Positions 13,787 to 23,208 of a stretch of 31,547 nt of DNA are shown piece after piece. The stretch lies in NCBI GenBank assembly GCA_964580235.1, contig CAZOJY010000030.1, positions 1-31,547 of the forward strand. The letters are read 5' to 3'. The position numbers and the translations under genes were made by a program. Source of the DNA: G020348385 sp964580235. GTDB taxonomy: Bacteria > Acidobacteriota > Aminicenantia > Aminicenantales > Aminicenantaceae. Below the pieces are notes generated by a model. It was not told where the DNA came from. It made no database searches and worked only from the letters and a program-made list of their open reading frames with translations. The stretch's first letter is position 1. Each line of letters starts with the position of its first letter.

Positions 13787-16525
13787 ATGAAAAACAGAAA
13801 GACACATATCGGATTAATCCTTATAGGTATCTTGGCCGCATGCCTGGTCACCCAAGTTCAAGCGGAAAATCAGGACCGATTCAATGAGAAACTTCTGAAA
13901 GATTTCTCGTTCCGAAATCTCGGGCCCTACCGCGCGGGGTCCTGGGTGACAGATTTTGCCGTTCCCGAATCCCCTGCCAAGCCTCACCTTTACACCTTTT
14001 ATGTAGGCACGCGGAACGGCGGTGTCTGGAAGACCACGAATAACGGGACGACTTTCGAACCGATCTTCGATGCCCAGGACAAACTTTCGATCGGGGCTGT
14101 AGCCCTAGCACCCACAGACCCGGATATCGTTTGGGTCGGCACTGGGGAGGTGGCCTGCGCCCGCAGTTCCTATTCCGGCGACGGGGTGTACAAATCGACT
14201 GACGAGGGTAAAACCTGGCAGCACATGGGACTGCGGGACTCCCATCACATCGCTCAAATCATCGTCCATCCTAAGAATCCGGATATCGTGTATGTCGCCG
14301 CCATGGGGCACCTTTATACTTCGAACGAGACAAGAGGTGTGTTCAAGACAGCTGACGGTGGAAAAACCTGGCAGAAGGTCCTGTACATCAACGAAAAAGT
14401 CGGGGTGATCGATCTCGTGATGAACCGAAGTCATCCCGATGTGCTTTATGCAGCCGCCTACGAGAAATACCGGTATCCCTGGCATTTCGAGGAGGGAGGG
14501 CCGGAAAGCGGCATCTACAAAACCGCGGATGGGGGAAAGAACTGGACCAGGCTGATGGAAGGACTTCCCAGCGGTAAGATCGGCAGGATCGGACTGGACA
14601 TCTACCAAAAAAATCCAGATATCCTCTACGCCGTGGTCGAAAACGCCAACATGAGACCGCCATTGGAGGAAGAAGCCGAAATGGACCGCGGCCGGGGACT
14701 CGAACCTCAGGAACGGATGATCGGCGGCGAGGTTTACCGAACGGATGATGCCGGGATGAGTTGGCGAAAGATGAATGACCTCAAAGACAATGTCGGCGGG
14801 AAAGCGGCCTATTCCTTCAACATCATCCGTATCGACCCGGAAAACGATATGAACATCTTTGTCACCAGCATCTGCCTGGCCAACTCCACGGATGGGGGCA
14901 TGAGCTGGCACGATATCAACTGGCCGCCCAGACGCCTGTTTGTATCCATGTTCGGGGATGTGCGCACCCTGTGGATCGACCCCGAAAATTCCGACCGTAT
15001 GATCCTGGGAAGCGACGGTGGCGTTTTCCTCTCCTATGACGGAGGAAAAACGTGCGATCATCTCTACAACATCCCTCTAGGCGAATTTTACGCTATCGGG
15101 GTGGACATGGAAGATCCTTACAACATCTACGGCGGGCTGCAGGACCACGATTCCTGGAAAGGCCCGAGCAGTGCATGGTCAGGACAGATCATGCTGGAGG
15201 ACTGGGTCACGGTCGGGACCGGCGACGGGATGTACAACCAGATCGATTCGGAAAACGGCCGCTGGGTATACAACGCCCTGCAGTTCGGCGGTCATCAGCG
15301 AACAGACCAGAAGCTGGGCACCCGGACCAATATCCAGCCACGCCGAGAGGAGGGAAAGGATCTCTACCGGTTCAACTGGTGCCCGCCGATCCGGATATCT
15401 CCCCACAACAGCCAGGTAATCTACACAGGGACACAGATGCTGATGCGTTCGGAAAACCGGGGGAACGATTGGGAAGAGATCAGCCCTGACCTGACTCTGA
15501 ACGACCGGGTCAAAATTGCGGGGCGGGGTCACATCCAGTACTGCACGATCACTACGATTTCCGAATCTTCGGTGAAAGCCGGCATAATCTGGGTGGGAAC
15601 CGACGACGGGAAGGTCTGGTTCACGCGGGATACAGGCAAAAACTGGGAAGAGATGTCACAAAAGATCCATGAGGCTGGCGGTCCGGAGGAACTCTGGGTC
15701 AGCCGCGTTTTCGCCTCAAGTCATAAAGCAGGCACAGCTTATGTCACCAAAACAGGGTACCGCAGAGACGACTTCCGCCCGTTCATCTTCAAAACATCGG
15801 ACTTTGGTGCGACCTGGACATCGATCGCTAGCAACCTGCCCGATCTGCCGATCAATGTCGTGTTCGAAGATTACAAAAATCCAGATCTTCTGTTTGTGGG
15901 AACGGACGGCGGTGTGTTCGTTTCGATCGACGGCGGGAAAAATTGGGTGCCTTTCAGGAACAACATGCCTTCAGTTCCGGTGCATGACCTTTTGATTCAT
16001 CCTCGGGAGAATGACCTGGTGGTGGGAACCTACGGCCGGGGCCTATTCGTGACCGACATCGAACCTCTCCAGGAACTGAGTGCCGAGGTCCTGGAAAAAG
16101 ATGTGTATTTTTTTGAGATCGAACCTAAGGCGCAGCACGTCACCCGCGGGTGGGGCAACTATCATCTTTATGGGGACAGACACCTGTCCACACCCAACGA
16201 ACCGAACGCGGTCACTATCCATTATTATTTAAAAGAATCAACCAAGGACGACGTCACAATTTTGGTGATGGACTCTGAAAATAAAACAATCCGCAGGCTG
16301 GAGAGCAAAAAGTCAGCGGGATTGAACAGGGTGCTCTGGAATATGCGGCCGTCACCTCCGGAGAGGCAGCCGGGCCAGCGTCGATTTTTCGGCCGCGGCG
16401 CAATGGTCGACCCTGGAGAATACACCGTTATTCTAAAAATTGGGGACAAGAAATTTACCCAAAAAGCAGTCATCACCAAAAGAACGGGCTGGGCCATCGG
16501 CCCCTTCCCTTCGACAATTAAATAA
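13787..16525 (+). CDS. Secreted Asp-box (BNR/VPS10-like) beta-propeller protein
   Basis: The 912-residue protein has a signal peptide (MKNRKTHIGLILIGILAACL..., cleavage after VQA, residue 26). It carries at least eight Asp-box loops of the S/T-x-D-x-G-x-T/N/S-W type, such as STDEGKTW (137-144), TADGGKTW (188-195), TADGGKNW, TDDAGMSW, TRDTGKNW, TSDFGATW and SIDGGKNW. These indicate one or two seven- to ten-bladed propellers of the sortilin/BNR or GH74-like kind. A C-terminal beta-sandwich (about 770-912) follows. Such proteins are often labelled glycosyl hydrolase without evidence. I see no assigned catalytic pair, so sugar binding or hydrolysis is only suggested by the neighbours. ATG 13787 is chosen over 13760 because AGGAGGG lies just upstream and the signal peptide starts there. 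The TAA stop abuts repeat B1. Confidence 0.8.
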   Translation: MKNRKTHIGLILIGILAACLVTQVQAENQDRFNEKLLKDFSFRNLGPYRAGSWVTDFAVPESPAKPHLYTFYVGTRNGGVWKTTNNGTTFEPIFDAQDKLSIGAVALAPTDPDIVWVGTGEVACARSSYSGDGVYKSTDEGKTWQHMGLRDSHHIAQIIVHPKNPDIVYVAAMGHLYTSNETRGVFKTADGGKTWQKVLYINEKVGVIDLVMNRSHPDVLYAAAYEKYRYPWHFEEGGPESGIYKTADGGKNWTRLMEGLPSGKIGRIGLDIYQKNPDILYAVVENANMRPPLEEEAEMDRGRGLEPQERMIGGEVYRTDDAGMSWRKMNDLKDNVGGKAAYSFNIIRIDPENDMNIFVTSICLANSTDGGMSWHDINWPPRRLFVSMFGDVRTLWIDPENSDRMILGSDGGVFLSYDGGKTCDHLYNIPLGEFYAIGVDMEDPYNIYGGLQDHDSWKGPSSAWSGQIMLEDWVTVGTGDGMYNQIDSENGRWVYNALQFGGHQRTDQKLGTRTNIQPRREEGKDLYRFNWCPPIRISPHNSQVIYTGTQMLMRSENRGNDWEEISPDLTLNDRVKIAGRGHIQYCTITTISESSVKAGIIWVGTDDGKVWFTRDTGKNWEEMSQKIHEAGGPEELWVSRVFASSHKAGTAYVTKTGYRRDDFRPFIFKTSDFGATWTSIASNLPDLPINVVFEDYKNPDLLFVGTDGGVFVSIDGGKNWVPFRNNMPSVPVHDLLIHPRENDLVVGTYGRGLFVTDIEPLQELSAEVLEKDVYFFEIEPKAQHVTRGWGNYHLYGDRHLSTPNEPNAVTIHYYLKESTKDDVTILVMDSENKTIRRLESKKSAGLNRVLWNMRPSPPERQPGQRRFFGRGAMVDPGEYTVILKIGDKKFTQKAVITKRTGWAIGPFPSTIK

Positions 16526-16626
16526 AGGGGTCGCGTCTCAACATTTGACATTTGTTGCCAACAAGAAAAAAATTGTTAAGAGGATAACCGAAAGAAAAAT
16601 GTCAACTGTTGAGACGCGACCCCTTT
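16524..16626. repeat. Family B element B1: 30-bp inverted repeat (29/30) with 43-nt spacer
   Basis: The arms at 16524-16553 and 16597-16626 match as reverse complements at 29 of 30 bases and contain GGGGTCGCGTCTCAAC and TTGACATTT. The spacer has its own small TTGTT/AACAA hairpin. The left arm overlaps the TAA of the Asp-box gene. The right arm ends a few bases before the AGGAGG ribosome binding site of the GH127 gene. The element therefore fills the junction between two co-directional genes and could attenuate or punctuate the transcript. Confidence 0.9.
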
Positions 16627-16644
16627 TTATTTTTAGGAGGAAAA

Positions 16645-19059
16645 ATGAAAAAACATTTCTTCCCATTTGTTTGCATTAGCTTAGCGCTGATTTTTTTCTG
16701 CTTGTCCTGCAGGCAAAAGTCCAAGATAGATTATCCTGTCAATCCCGTTCCTTTTACCGCTGTTCATTTCAGCGACAATTTCTGGCTGCCTCGGATAGAA
16801 ACGAACCGGTCCGTGACCATCCCTTACGCCTTTTACCAGTGTGCCGAGACCGGCCGGATCAAAAACTTCGAAATCGCTGCCGGAATGGAGGAAGGTGGTT
16901 TCTGCACGGTCTACCCTTTCGACGACTCCGACGTCTACAAGATCATCGAAGGTGCCTCTTATGCCCTCAAAGTGCATCCGGACCCTGAACTCGGCAAGTA
17001 TCTGGATGCATTGATCTCAAAAATCGGCGCGGCCCAGGAAGAGGACGGCTATCTATACACCGCCCGGACCATTTTTCCCAATCCTCCGAAAGTCCGCTGG
17101 GTAGACACAAAAGAGCGGTGGTCCAATATGTATCTTGGCCACGAGCTCTACAATGCCGGACATATGTACGAGGCGGCCGTGGCCCATTATCAGGCAACCG
17201 GCAAAAGGACCTTTCTAGATATCGCATTGAAAAACGCTGACCTGGTCGAAAGCGTGTTCGGCCCGGGCAAAAAGATCGGCGTGCCCGGCCATCAAGAGAT
17301 CGAGATCGGGCTGGTCAAGCTCTACAGGGTGACTGGAGACAAAAAATACCTGGACCTGGCCAAATTTTTTCTGGACGAGCGCGGCTATCCGCATGGACGC
17401 AAGCTCTACGGTGAATACTCCCAGGATCATAAGCCCGTGACCGAACAGACTGAACCGGTCGGCCATGCTGTCAGGGCGGCATACATGTATTCGGGTATGG
17501 CCGATGCGGCAGCCCTTACGGGTGATGAAGATTACAAAAAAGCGCTCGATATCCTCTGGAACAATGTGGTCGGCAAAAAAATGTACGTCACAGGAGGGAT
17601 CGGCTCCAGGGGGGGAGGGGAGTCTTTCGGCAATGATTACGAGCTTCCCAATGCCTCGGCCTACAGCGAAACATGCGCCTCGATCGCCAATGCTCTGTGG
17701 AACCACCGGATGTTTCTCCTCACAGGCGATGCCAAATATCTCGATGTCCTTGAGCGCGTGCTTTACAACGGTATCCTCTCTGGGATCGGTCTGACCGGTG
17801 ACCGGTTTTTCTACACCAACCCACTCGCAAGCTACGGTCAGGACAAGCGCAGCCTGTGGTTCACCTGCGCCTGCTGCCCGTCCAATGTCACACGATTCGT
17901 TCCATCCGTTCCCGGGTATGTGTACGCCACTCACGGAAACGACCTATATATTAACCTGTTTGTCGAAAACGCGGCCGATATCCAAACAGACAGCCAGACT
18001 GTTCATGTCAAACAGACGACCGATTACCCCTGGGGCGGCAAAATTTCTATCACCGTGGACCCCGAAAAAGAACAGTCGTTCGCTGTTTCTGTCCGGATAC
18101 CAGGATGGGCCAGGAATCAGCCTGTCCCAACAGACCTGTATTCTTTTTTGAAGGTGTCCGATGAAAAATCCAGGCTTCAAGTCAACGGGGAACCTCAAGA
18201 TTTTGTGGTCGAAAGCGGTTTTGTCCGCATCGACCGCCGGTGGACAAAAGGAGACACGATCGCACTGGAACTTCCAATGCCCATCCGCCGGGTGCTGAGC
18301 CATGAAAAAGTCGAGGATAACGCCGGAAGAGTGGCTTTGCAAAGAGGCCCCCTCGTGTACTGCACCGAATGGGTGGACAACGGCGGCACTGTGAGCAACA
18401 TCGTCCTTGACGACGTCGCCGCTCTTGTCCCTGAGTTTCGCGAAAATCTGATAAACGGGGTTATCCAGATCCATGGGGTGACTTCTGCCCTAAAATATGA
18501 TGAAGACGGGAAAACGCAGGTGAGGATCAAACAGGCATTCAAGGCCATCCCTTACTACGGCTGGGCCCACCGGGGACAAGGAGAGATGATGGTCTGGCTT
18601 GCCAGGGAGGAATCCAAGGCCCGCGTCCTACCGCAGCCCACAATAGCCTCCACGAGCAAGGTGAGTGTATCCAGAGACAAAGACGGCACGGCCGTCAACG
18701 ATCAGTGGGAGCCGGCCGATTCCAACGACCACTCCAGGCCCTATCTCCACTGGTGGCCCAACAAGGGGACCAGGGAGTGGGTTCAGTACGATTTTGCCGC
18801 ACCGGCAACAGTTTCGGAGGCAGAAGTTTACTGGTTCGACGACACAGGACAGGGGGAATGCCGCGTGCCAGCATCGTGGCGCATCCTGTACAAAACCGGG
18901 AAAACCTGGAAGCCGGTAGCAAACACAATCCCATATGTTGTGGAAAAAGACAAATTCAACAAAGTCCGCTTCAATCCGGTCCGAACCTCGGCCCTCAGGC
19001 TGGAAATCCAGCTTCCGGAAAAATTTGCGGCCGGTATTCACGAGTGGCGGATTAGATAA
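16645..19059 (+). CDS. Beta-L-arabinofuranosidase, GH127 (DUF1680), predicted lipoprotein
   Basis: The 804-residue protein follows the GH127 family from VHFSDNFWLPRIETNR to the C-terminal sandwich, with an extra discoidin-like domain from about residue 640. The zinc-cysteine active site described for HypBA1 is visible: Glu326 (GGGESFGNDYE), Glu342 and Cys344 (SETC), and Cys410-Cys411 in CACCPSN, one of which is the nucleophile and the rest zinc ligands. It releases beta-L-arabinofuranose from plant glycoproteins or side chains. The N-terminus (MKKHFFPFVCISLALIFFCLSC, given here in parts MKKHFF and FFCLSC) suggests lipidation at Cys22. ATG 16645 is preferred over the upstream alternative because AGGAGG lies 5 bases before it. 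It complements the alpha-specific GH51 enzyme. Confidence 0.92.
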   Translation: MKKHFFPFVCISLALIFFCLSCRQKSKIDYPVNPVPFTAVHFSDNFWLPRIETNRSVTIPYAFYQCAETGRIKNFEIAAGMEEGGFCTVYPFDDSDVYKIIEGASYALKVHPDPELGKYLDALISKIGAAQEEDGYLYTARTIFPNPPKVRWVDTKERWSNMYLGHELYNAGHMYEAAVAHYQATGKRTFLDIALKNADLVESVFGPGKKIGVPGHQEIEIGLVKLYRVTGDKKYLDLAKFFLDERGYPHGRKLYGEYSQDHKPVTEQTEPVGHAVRAAYMYSGMADAAALTGDEDYKKALDILWNNVVGKKMYVTGGIGSRGGGESFGNDYELPNASAYSETCASIANALWNHRMFLLTGDAKYLDVLERVLYNGILSGIGLTGDRFFYTNPLASYGQDKRSLWFTCACCPSNVTRFVPSVPGYVYATHGNDLYINLFVENAADIQTDSQTVHVKQTTDYPWGGKISITVDPEKEQSFAVSVRIPGWARNQPVPTDLYSFLKVSDEKSRLQVNGEPQDFVVESGFVRIDRRWTKGDTIALELPMPIRRVLSHEKVEDNAGRVALQRGPLVYCTEWVDNGGTVSNIVLDDVAALVPEFRENLINGVIQIHGVTSALKYDEDGKTQVRIKQAFKAIPYYGWAHRGQGEMMVWLAREESKARVLPQPTIASTSKVSVSRDKDGTAVNDQWEPADSNDHSRPYLHWWPNKGTREWVQYDFAAPATVSEAEVYWFDDTGQGECRVPASWRILYKTGKTWKPVANTIPYVVEKDKFNKVRFNPVRTSALRLEIQLPEKFAAGIHEWRIR

Positions 19060-19126
19060 TTGACATCGAGCACACGCTGAGTGTAAATATAATCAGTTTG
19101 AATTTTATCGTGAAAGACTGAGCTCC

Positions 19127-20752
19127 ATGCAAGGACTGCAACCGCTGGACTGGATCGTATTGGGAATCTATTTTGCTGTGATTTTCGGGATCGCCTGGTG
19201 GGTTATCCGGCAAAAACAGGAAACCACATCGGAATATTTCCTGGCCGGCCGCCACGTGGGCTGGTTTGTGATCGGGGCTGCAATCTTCGCCTCGAACATC
19301 GGGTCGGAACACATCGTCGGACTGGCGGGAACGGCGGCCCACACAGGCGTAGCCATGGGACACTACGAGCTCCACGCCTGGTGCATTTTGTTACTCGGCT
19401 GGGTGTTCGTACCTTTCTACATGCGCAGCAAAGTCTTTACCATGCCGGAATTCCTTGAGATGCGCTACTCTCCCACCGCGCGCTGGTTCCTCTCCATCAT
19501 CTCACTCATTGCTTATGTCCTGACCAAAGTCTCAGTCACGGTCTATGCCGGAGCCGTTGTTTTCCAGACGCTTATGGGCGTGAAGTTTTGGACCGGCGCG
19601 CTGATCACGGTCATCCTGACAGGAATCTACACCGTTCTTGGGGGATTGAAGGCCGTCGTGTACACCGAAAGCCTGCAGGCCATCGTCCTTCTGCTGGGAT
19701 CCATCACAGTCACGATCATGGGTCTTGTAAAGATCGGCGGCTGGGGCAGCCTCGTTTCCATTGCCGGAGGAAACCACTTCAATCTTTTCTTGCCGCTGAA
19801 CCATCCAGAATTCCCGTGGCTCGGGATGCTGTTGGCCCCTCCGATCGTCGGTATCTGGTACTGGTGTACCGACCAGTGCATCGTCCAGAGAGTATTGGCG
19901 GCAAAAGGGGAAACTCAAGCAAGGCGCGGATCCATCTTTGCCTCCTACCTGAAACTTTTCCCGTTTTTTATCTTTTTCATCCCCGGCATCACAGCCTATG
20001 CCCTCGTGAAGACCGGGCAGTTGAGCCTTGGCGCTTCTGACCAGGCGTTTCCCGCTTTGGTGAAGACCCTTCTCCCGGTGGGATTGAGAGGGCTTGTCGT
20101 CGGAGGACTGTTGGCAGCTCTGATGAGCTCTCTGGCTGCAGTATTCAATTCCTGCTCCACTCTTTTCACGATGGACATCTACAAAAAAATAAGACCCAAA
20201 ACGACGGAGAAAAAACTGGTGATGGTGGGCCGGATCGCAACAGGAGTCGTGGTCGTTTCGGGTATTCTCTGGATCCCCTTCATGAAATATATTTCAGGGG
20301 AGCTTTATCATTATCTACAAAGCGTTCAGTCTTACATTGCGCCTCCAATCACGGCCGTGTTCCTGTTGGGAATATTCTGGAAACGAATCAACGCAAAAGG
20401 AGCGATATCCACCTTGATCGGCGGGTTCGCCATCGGGATGATCCGCCTGGTTGCCGAGCTGAACAAGGAACATCTAGGAGGAGCTCTTTACAAATTTGCC
20501 GATGTTAATTTCCTGTATTTCTGTTTTTACCTGTTTGTGGCCTGTGTGGGAATAATGGTGATCATAAGTTATTTGACCCAGGAACCTTCCTACGAAAAAA
20601 TCCAGGGATTAACCTATGGAACCACCGTGGCTGAAGATAAAAAAGCTTCAAGAGAAAGCTGGAACAGAAGAGATATTATCTTGTCTCTGATAGTTCTTAT
20701 CATTATCGCGCTGGTGATGATCTATTTTTCTCCCCTTATCATCGCCAAATGA
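19127..20752 (+). CDS. Sodium:solute symporter, SGLT-like (SSS family)
   Basis: The 541-residue polytopic inner-membrane protein has about 14 hydrophobic segments and the family wording of vSGLT-type sugar transporters: ASNIGSEHIVGLAG near the first helices, and ALMSSLAAVFNSCSTLFTMDIYK, in which Ser334-Ser335 correspond to the sodium-site serines. It should import a monosaccharide with sodium. Its place between an extracellular arabinofuranosidase and araB makes L-arabinose the likely substrate (inference). The gap to araB is 54 bases, so they are probably cotranscribed. The ribosome binding site is weak. Confidence 0.88.
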   Translation: MQGLQPLDWIVLGIYFAVIFGIAWWVIRQKQETTSEYFLAGRHVGWFVIGAAIFASNIGSEHIVGLAGTAAHTGVAMGHYELHAWCILLLGWVFVPFYMRSKVFTMPEFLEMRYSPTARWFLSIISLIAYVLTKVSVTVYAGAVVFQTLMGVKFWTGALITVILTGIYTVLGGLKAVVYTESLQAIVLLLGSITVTIMGLVKIGGWGSLVSIAGGNHFNLFLPLNHPEFPWLGMLLAPPIVGIWYWCTDQCIVQRVLAAKGETQARRGSIFASYLKLFPFFIFFIPGITAYALVKTGQLSLGASDQAFPALVKTLLPVGLRGLVVGGLLAALMSSLAAVFNSCSTLFTMDIYKKIRPKTTEKKLVMVGRIATGVVVVSGILWIPFMKYISGELYHYLQSVQSYIAPPITAVFLLGIFWKRINAKGAISTLIGGFAIGMIRLVAELNKEHLGGALYKFADVNFLYFCFYLFVACVGIMVIISYLTQEPSYEKIQGLTYGTTVAEDKKASRESWNRRDIILSLIVLIIIALVMIYFSPLIIAK

Positions 20753-20806
20753 ACGTATAAGGCAACAGAATATGATGAACTGCTAATAGATTTATCAGAG
20801 GAAAAA

Positions 20807-22501
20807 ATGAGTAAGTATGCTTTGGGTTTGGATTTCGGGACCAATTCAGTCAGATCCCTGCTGGTTGATGTGGCAAGCGGTGAAGAAATCGCCACATCGA
20901 TCGCCGCATATAAGACGGGAGAGGACGGCATCGTCCTGGATCCGGCTGATCCCCATCTCGCCCGGCAGAATCCCCGGGATTACCTCATAGGACTTAAAGC
21001 CTGTGTCCGGGAGGTCATTGCTGAGGCAAAAAAAGTGGACAGCCATTTCGATTCCAGCCAGGTCATCGGCATCGGCATCGACACCACCGGTTCCACTCCT
21101 ATGCCGGTCGACAGCGAAGGAACACCCCTGTGTTTCAAGGAAAGATTCAAGAATAATCCCAATGCCCACGCCTGGCTGTGGAAGGACCACACCAGCACGG
21201 CAGAGGCGGCCAGAATCACGGAACTCGCGGCCAGAGACCATCCGGAATACCTTGCCAAGTGCGGGGGGACCTATTCTTCGGAGTGGTTTTTCAGCAAAAT
21301 TTTCCACTGTCTGAATTTTGATCCCGAAGTGTTTAGGGCCGCTTACACCTGGGTGGAATGCTGCGATTACATCCCCGCTGTTTTAACAGGAACATCCCGG
21401 CCGGAAATGATAAAACGGAGCCGGTGTGCGGCTGGACACAAGGCCATGTTCAGCAGCCAATGGGGCGGACTTCCGGCCAAAGAATTCCTGGCTAATCTCG
21501 ATCCCAGGCTCGGTGATCTCCGCAGCAGACTCTTTGAAGAGTCGTTCACTTCGGATATTAGAGCAGGATTTTTAATGCAGGATTGGGCAGAAAAACTCGG
21601 ACTCCCGGCAGGCTTGCCTGTCGCTGTCGGGGCTTTTGACGCCCATCTGGGTGCAGTGGGGTCTGGTGTGGCCCCTGGCAAGCTGGTCAAAATCATCGGG
21701 ACGAGCACGTGTGACGTGGCAGTCTGGCCCAGCCGCGAGCCGCTGGCCGACATTCCCGGTGTGTGCGGCATCGTGGACGGCTCGGTGCTCCCGGGCTATT
21801 ACGGTCTGGAAGCCGGGCAATCCGCCGTGGGAGATATTTTCAACTGGTTCGTAAACTCCATCCAGCCCGGGGGAACAGGCAAAGGCTCCCATAAGGTCCT
21901 GACAGAAGCCGCAAAAAAAATCAAGCCTGGGCAATCCGGCCTCTTAGCCCTGGACTGGAACAACGGCAACCGGACCATTCTTGTCGACCAGAGACTGACC
22001 GGACTTCTGCTCGGCCAGACTCTGCACACCAGACCTGCAGAAATATACCGAGCTCTGATCGAAGCAACGGCCTTCGGTGCACTCACGGTCATAAACAGGT
22101 TCGAGGAATACGGTGTGAAAATTTCAGAAGTGATAAACTGCGGGGGAATCGCTGAAAAAAATCCCCTGATCATGCAGATCTATGCCGATGTGATGGGCCG
22201 GGAGATGAAAATCGCCCGGTCCGCCCAGACGTGTGCCCTCGGATCGGCCATAGCCGGTGCTGTGGCGGCAGGGAGGAAAGCAGGAGGCTACGGAAGTTTT
22301 CCCGCGGCGCAGGATGCCATGTGCGGCACAAAAAAGTTATCATTTAAACCAAATCTTCAAAATCATGGAGTTTATCAGGATTTGTATAAACTTTACAGCC
22401 AGCTTCACGATGCTTTCGGCCGGAAGGACTGGTTTGGGCCGCTCTACAACGTCATGAAAGACCTGCTTAAAATCCGTGAAATCCAAACCAGGGGGAAATG
22501 A
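20807..22501 (+). CDS. araB: L-ribulokinase
   Basis: The 564-residue FGGY-family sugar kinase starts with the phosphate-binding LGLDFGTNSVRSLLVD. It has IGIGIDTTGSTPMPVD, the substrate region AHAWLWKDHTS, the GTSTCDV second phosphate loop and the C-terminal INCGGIAEKNPLIMQIYADV adenosine-binding stretch. Length and motifs match AraB rather than xylulokinase or glycerol kinase. It phosphorylates L-ribulose with ATP. AGAGGA precedes the ATG. The TGA stop overlaps the start of araD (ATGATG), which indicates translational coupling. Confidence 0.95.
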   Translation: MSKYALGLDFGTNSVRSLLVDVASGEEIATSIAAYKTGEDGIVLDPADPHLARQNPRDYLIGLKACVREVIAEAKKVDSHFDSSQVIGIGIDTTGSTPMPVDSEGTPLCFKERFKNNPNAHAWLWKDHTSTAEAARITELAARDHPEYLAKCGGTYSSEWFFSKIFHCLNFDPEVFRAAYTWVECCDYIPAVLTGTSRPEMIKRSRCAAGHKAMFSSQWGGLPAKEFLANLDPRLGDLRSRLFEESFTSDIRAGFLMQDWAEKLGLPAGLPVAVGAFDAHLGAVGSGVAPGKLVKIIGTSTCDVAVWPSREPLADIPGVCGIVDGSVLPGYYGLEAGQSAVGDIFNWFVNSIQPGGTGKGSHKVLTEAAKKIKPGQSGLLALDWNNGNRTILVDQRLTGLLLGQTLHTRPAEIYRALIEATAFGALTVINRFEEYGVKISEVINCGGIAEKNPLIMQIYADVMGREMKIARSAQTCALGSAIAGAVAAGRKAGGYGSFPAAQDAMCGTKKLSFKPNLQNHGVYQDLYKLYSQLHDAFGRKDWFGPLYNVMKDLLKIREIQTRGK

Positions 22502-23208
22502 TGCTTTCAGAACTCAAGGAAATGGTCTGGCAAGCCAATCTGGATCTGGTAAAATACAACCTTGTCGCCCACACATTCGGAAATGTCAGTGGGATGGACC
22601 GGAAGCAGGGATTGGTTGCGATCAAGCCCAGCGGTATGGCCTACAAAGAGCTGATGCCTGACGATATGGTGATCGTCGACCTGGAGGGGAACAAAGTTGA
22701 CGGCCGGTTCAATCCTTCCTCGGACACTGCATCGCATATCGAAATATACAAGGCTTTCCCTGGAATTTCCGGCGTCACGCATACCCACAGCGAATACGCC
22801 ACGATGTTCGCCCAGGCCAACAGGGAAATCCCCTGCCTGGGGACAACCCACGCCGACTATTTTAACGGTCCTGTTCCGGTTACCCGGATGCTGACAGAAA
22901 AGGAGATCACAGAGGGCTACGAAAAAAACACAGGATTAGTGGTTACCGAACAGCTCTCGGATCGCGATCCTATGGAAATGCCTGGGGTTCTGGTTGTGGG
23001 CCACGGCGTCTTCACCTGGGGAAGATCACCTGATGAGGCTGCCCTGAACAGCTTGATCCTGGAAAAAGCCGCCAAAATGGCATGGGGGACCCTGATGCTC
23101 GATGCCAGGTGTAAAGGAATTCCCTGGAGCTTGTTGAACAAACATTTCCGGAGAAAACATGGGCCGGATGCCTATTACGGCCAGAACAAAAAGGGAGAAG
23201 AGAAATGA
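22501..23208 (+). CDS. araD: L-ribulose-5-phosphate 4-epimerase
   Basis: The 235-residue class II aldolase-family protein has AHTFGNVSGMD, the SSDTASH loop with Asp75, zinc ligands His94 and His96 in THTHSEYA and His168 in VVGHGVFTWG. These positions closely match E. coli AraD (Asp76, His95, His97, His171). It converts L-ribulose-5-phosphate to D-xylulose-5-phosphate. Two adjacent ATGs are possible (22498 and 22501); the second has better spacing from GGGGG. The stop overlaps the start of the isomerase gene by four bases. Confidence 0.95.
   Translation: MLSELKEMVWQANLDLVKYNLVAHTFGNVSGMDRKQGLVAIKPSGMAYKELMPDDMVIVDLEGNKVDGRFNPSSDTASHIEIYKAFPGISGVTHTHSEYATMFAQANREIPCLGTTHADYFNGPVPVTRMLTEKEITEGYEKNTGLVVTEQLSDRDPMEMPGVLVVGHGVFTWGRSPDEAALNSLILEKAAKMAWGTLMLDARCKGIPWSLLNKHFRRKHGPDAYYGQNKKGEEK

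Noticed and set aside
16436..16447. AAATTGGGGACA inside the Asp-box gene, a 12-base match to repeat family A
   Set aside because: It lies in frame in a plausible coding stretch (KIGDKKF), lacks the rest of the core and does not abut a stop codon, so coincidence is the simpler reading.
19060..19093. Perfect TTGACA and TATAAT before the symporter gene
   Set aside because: The spacer is 22 bases, too long for a normal sigma70 promoter. No better-spaced pair is evident, so I leave the symporter's promoter unassigned.
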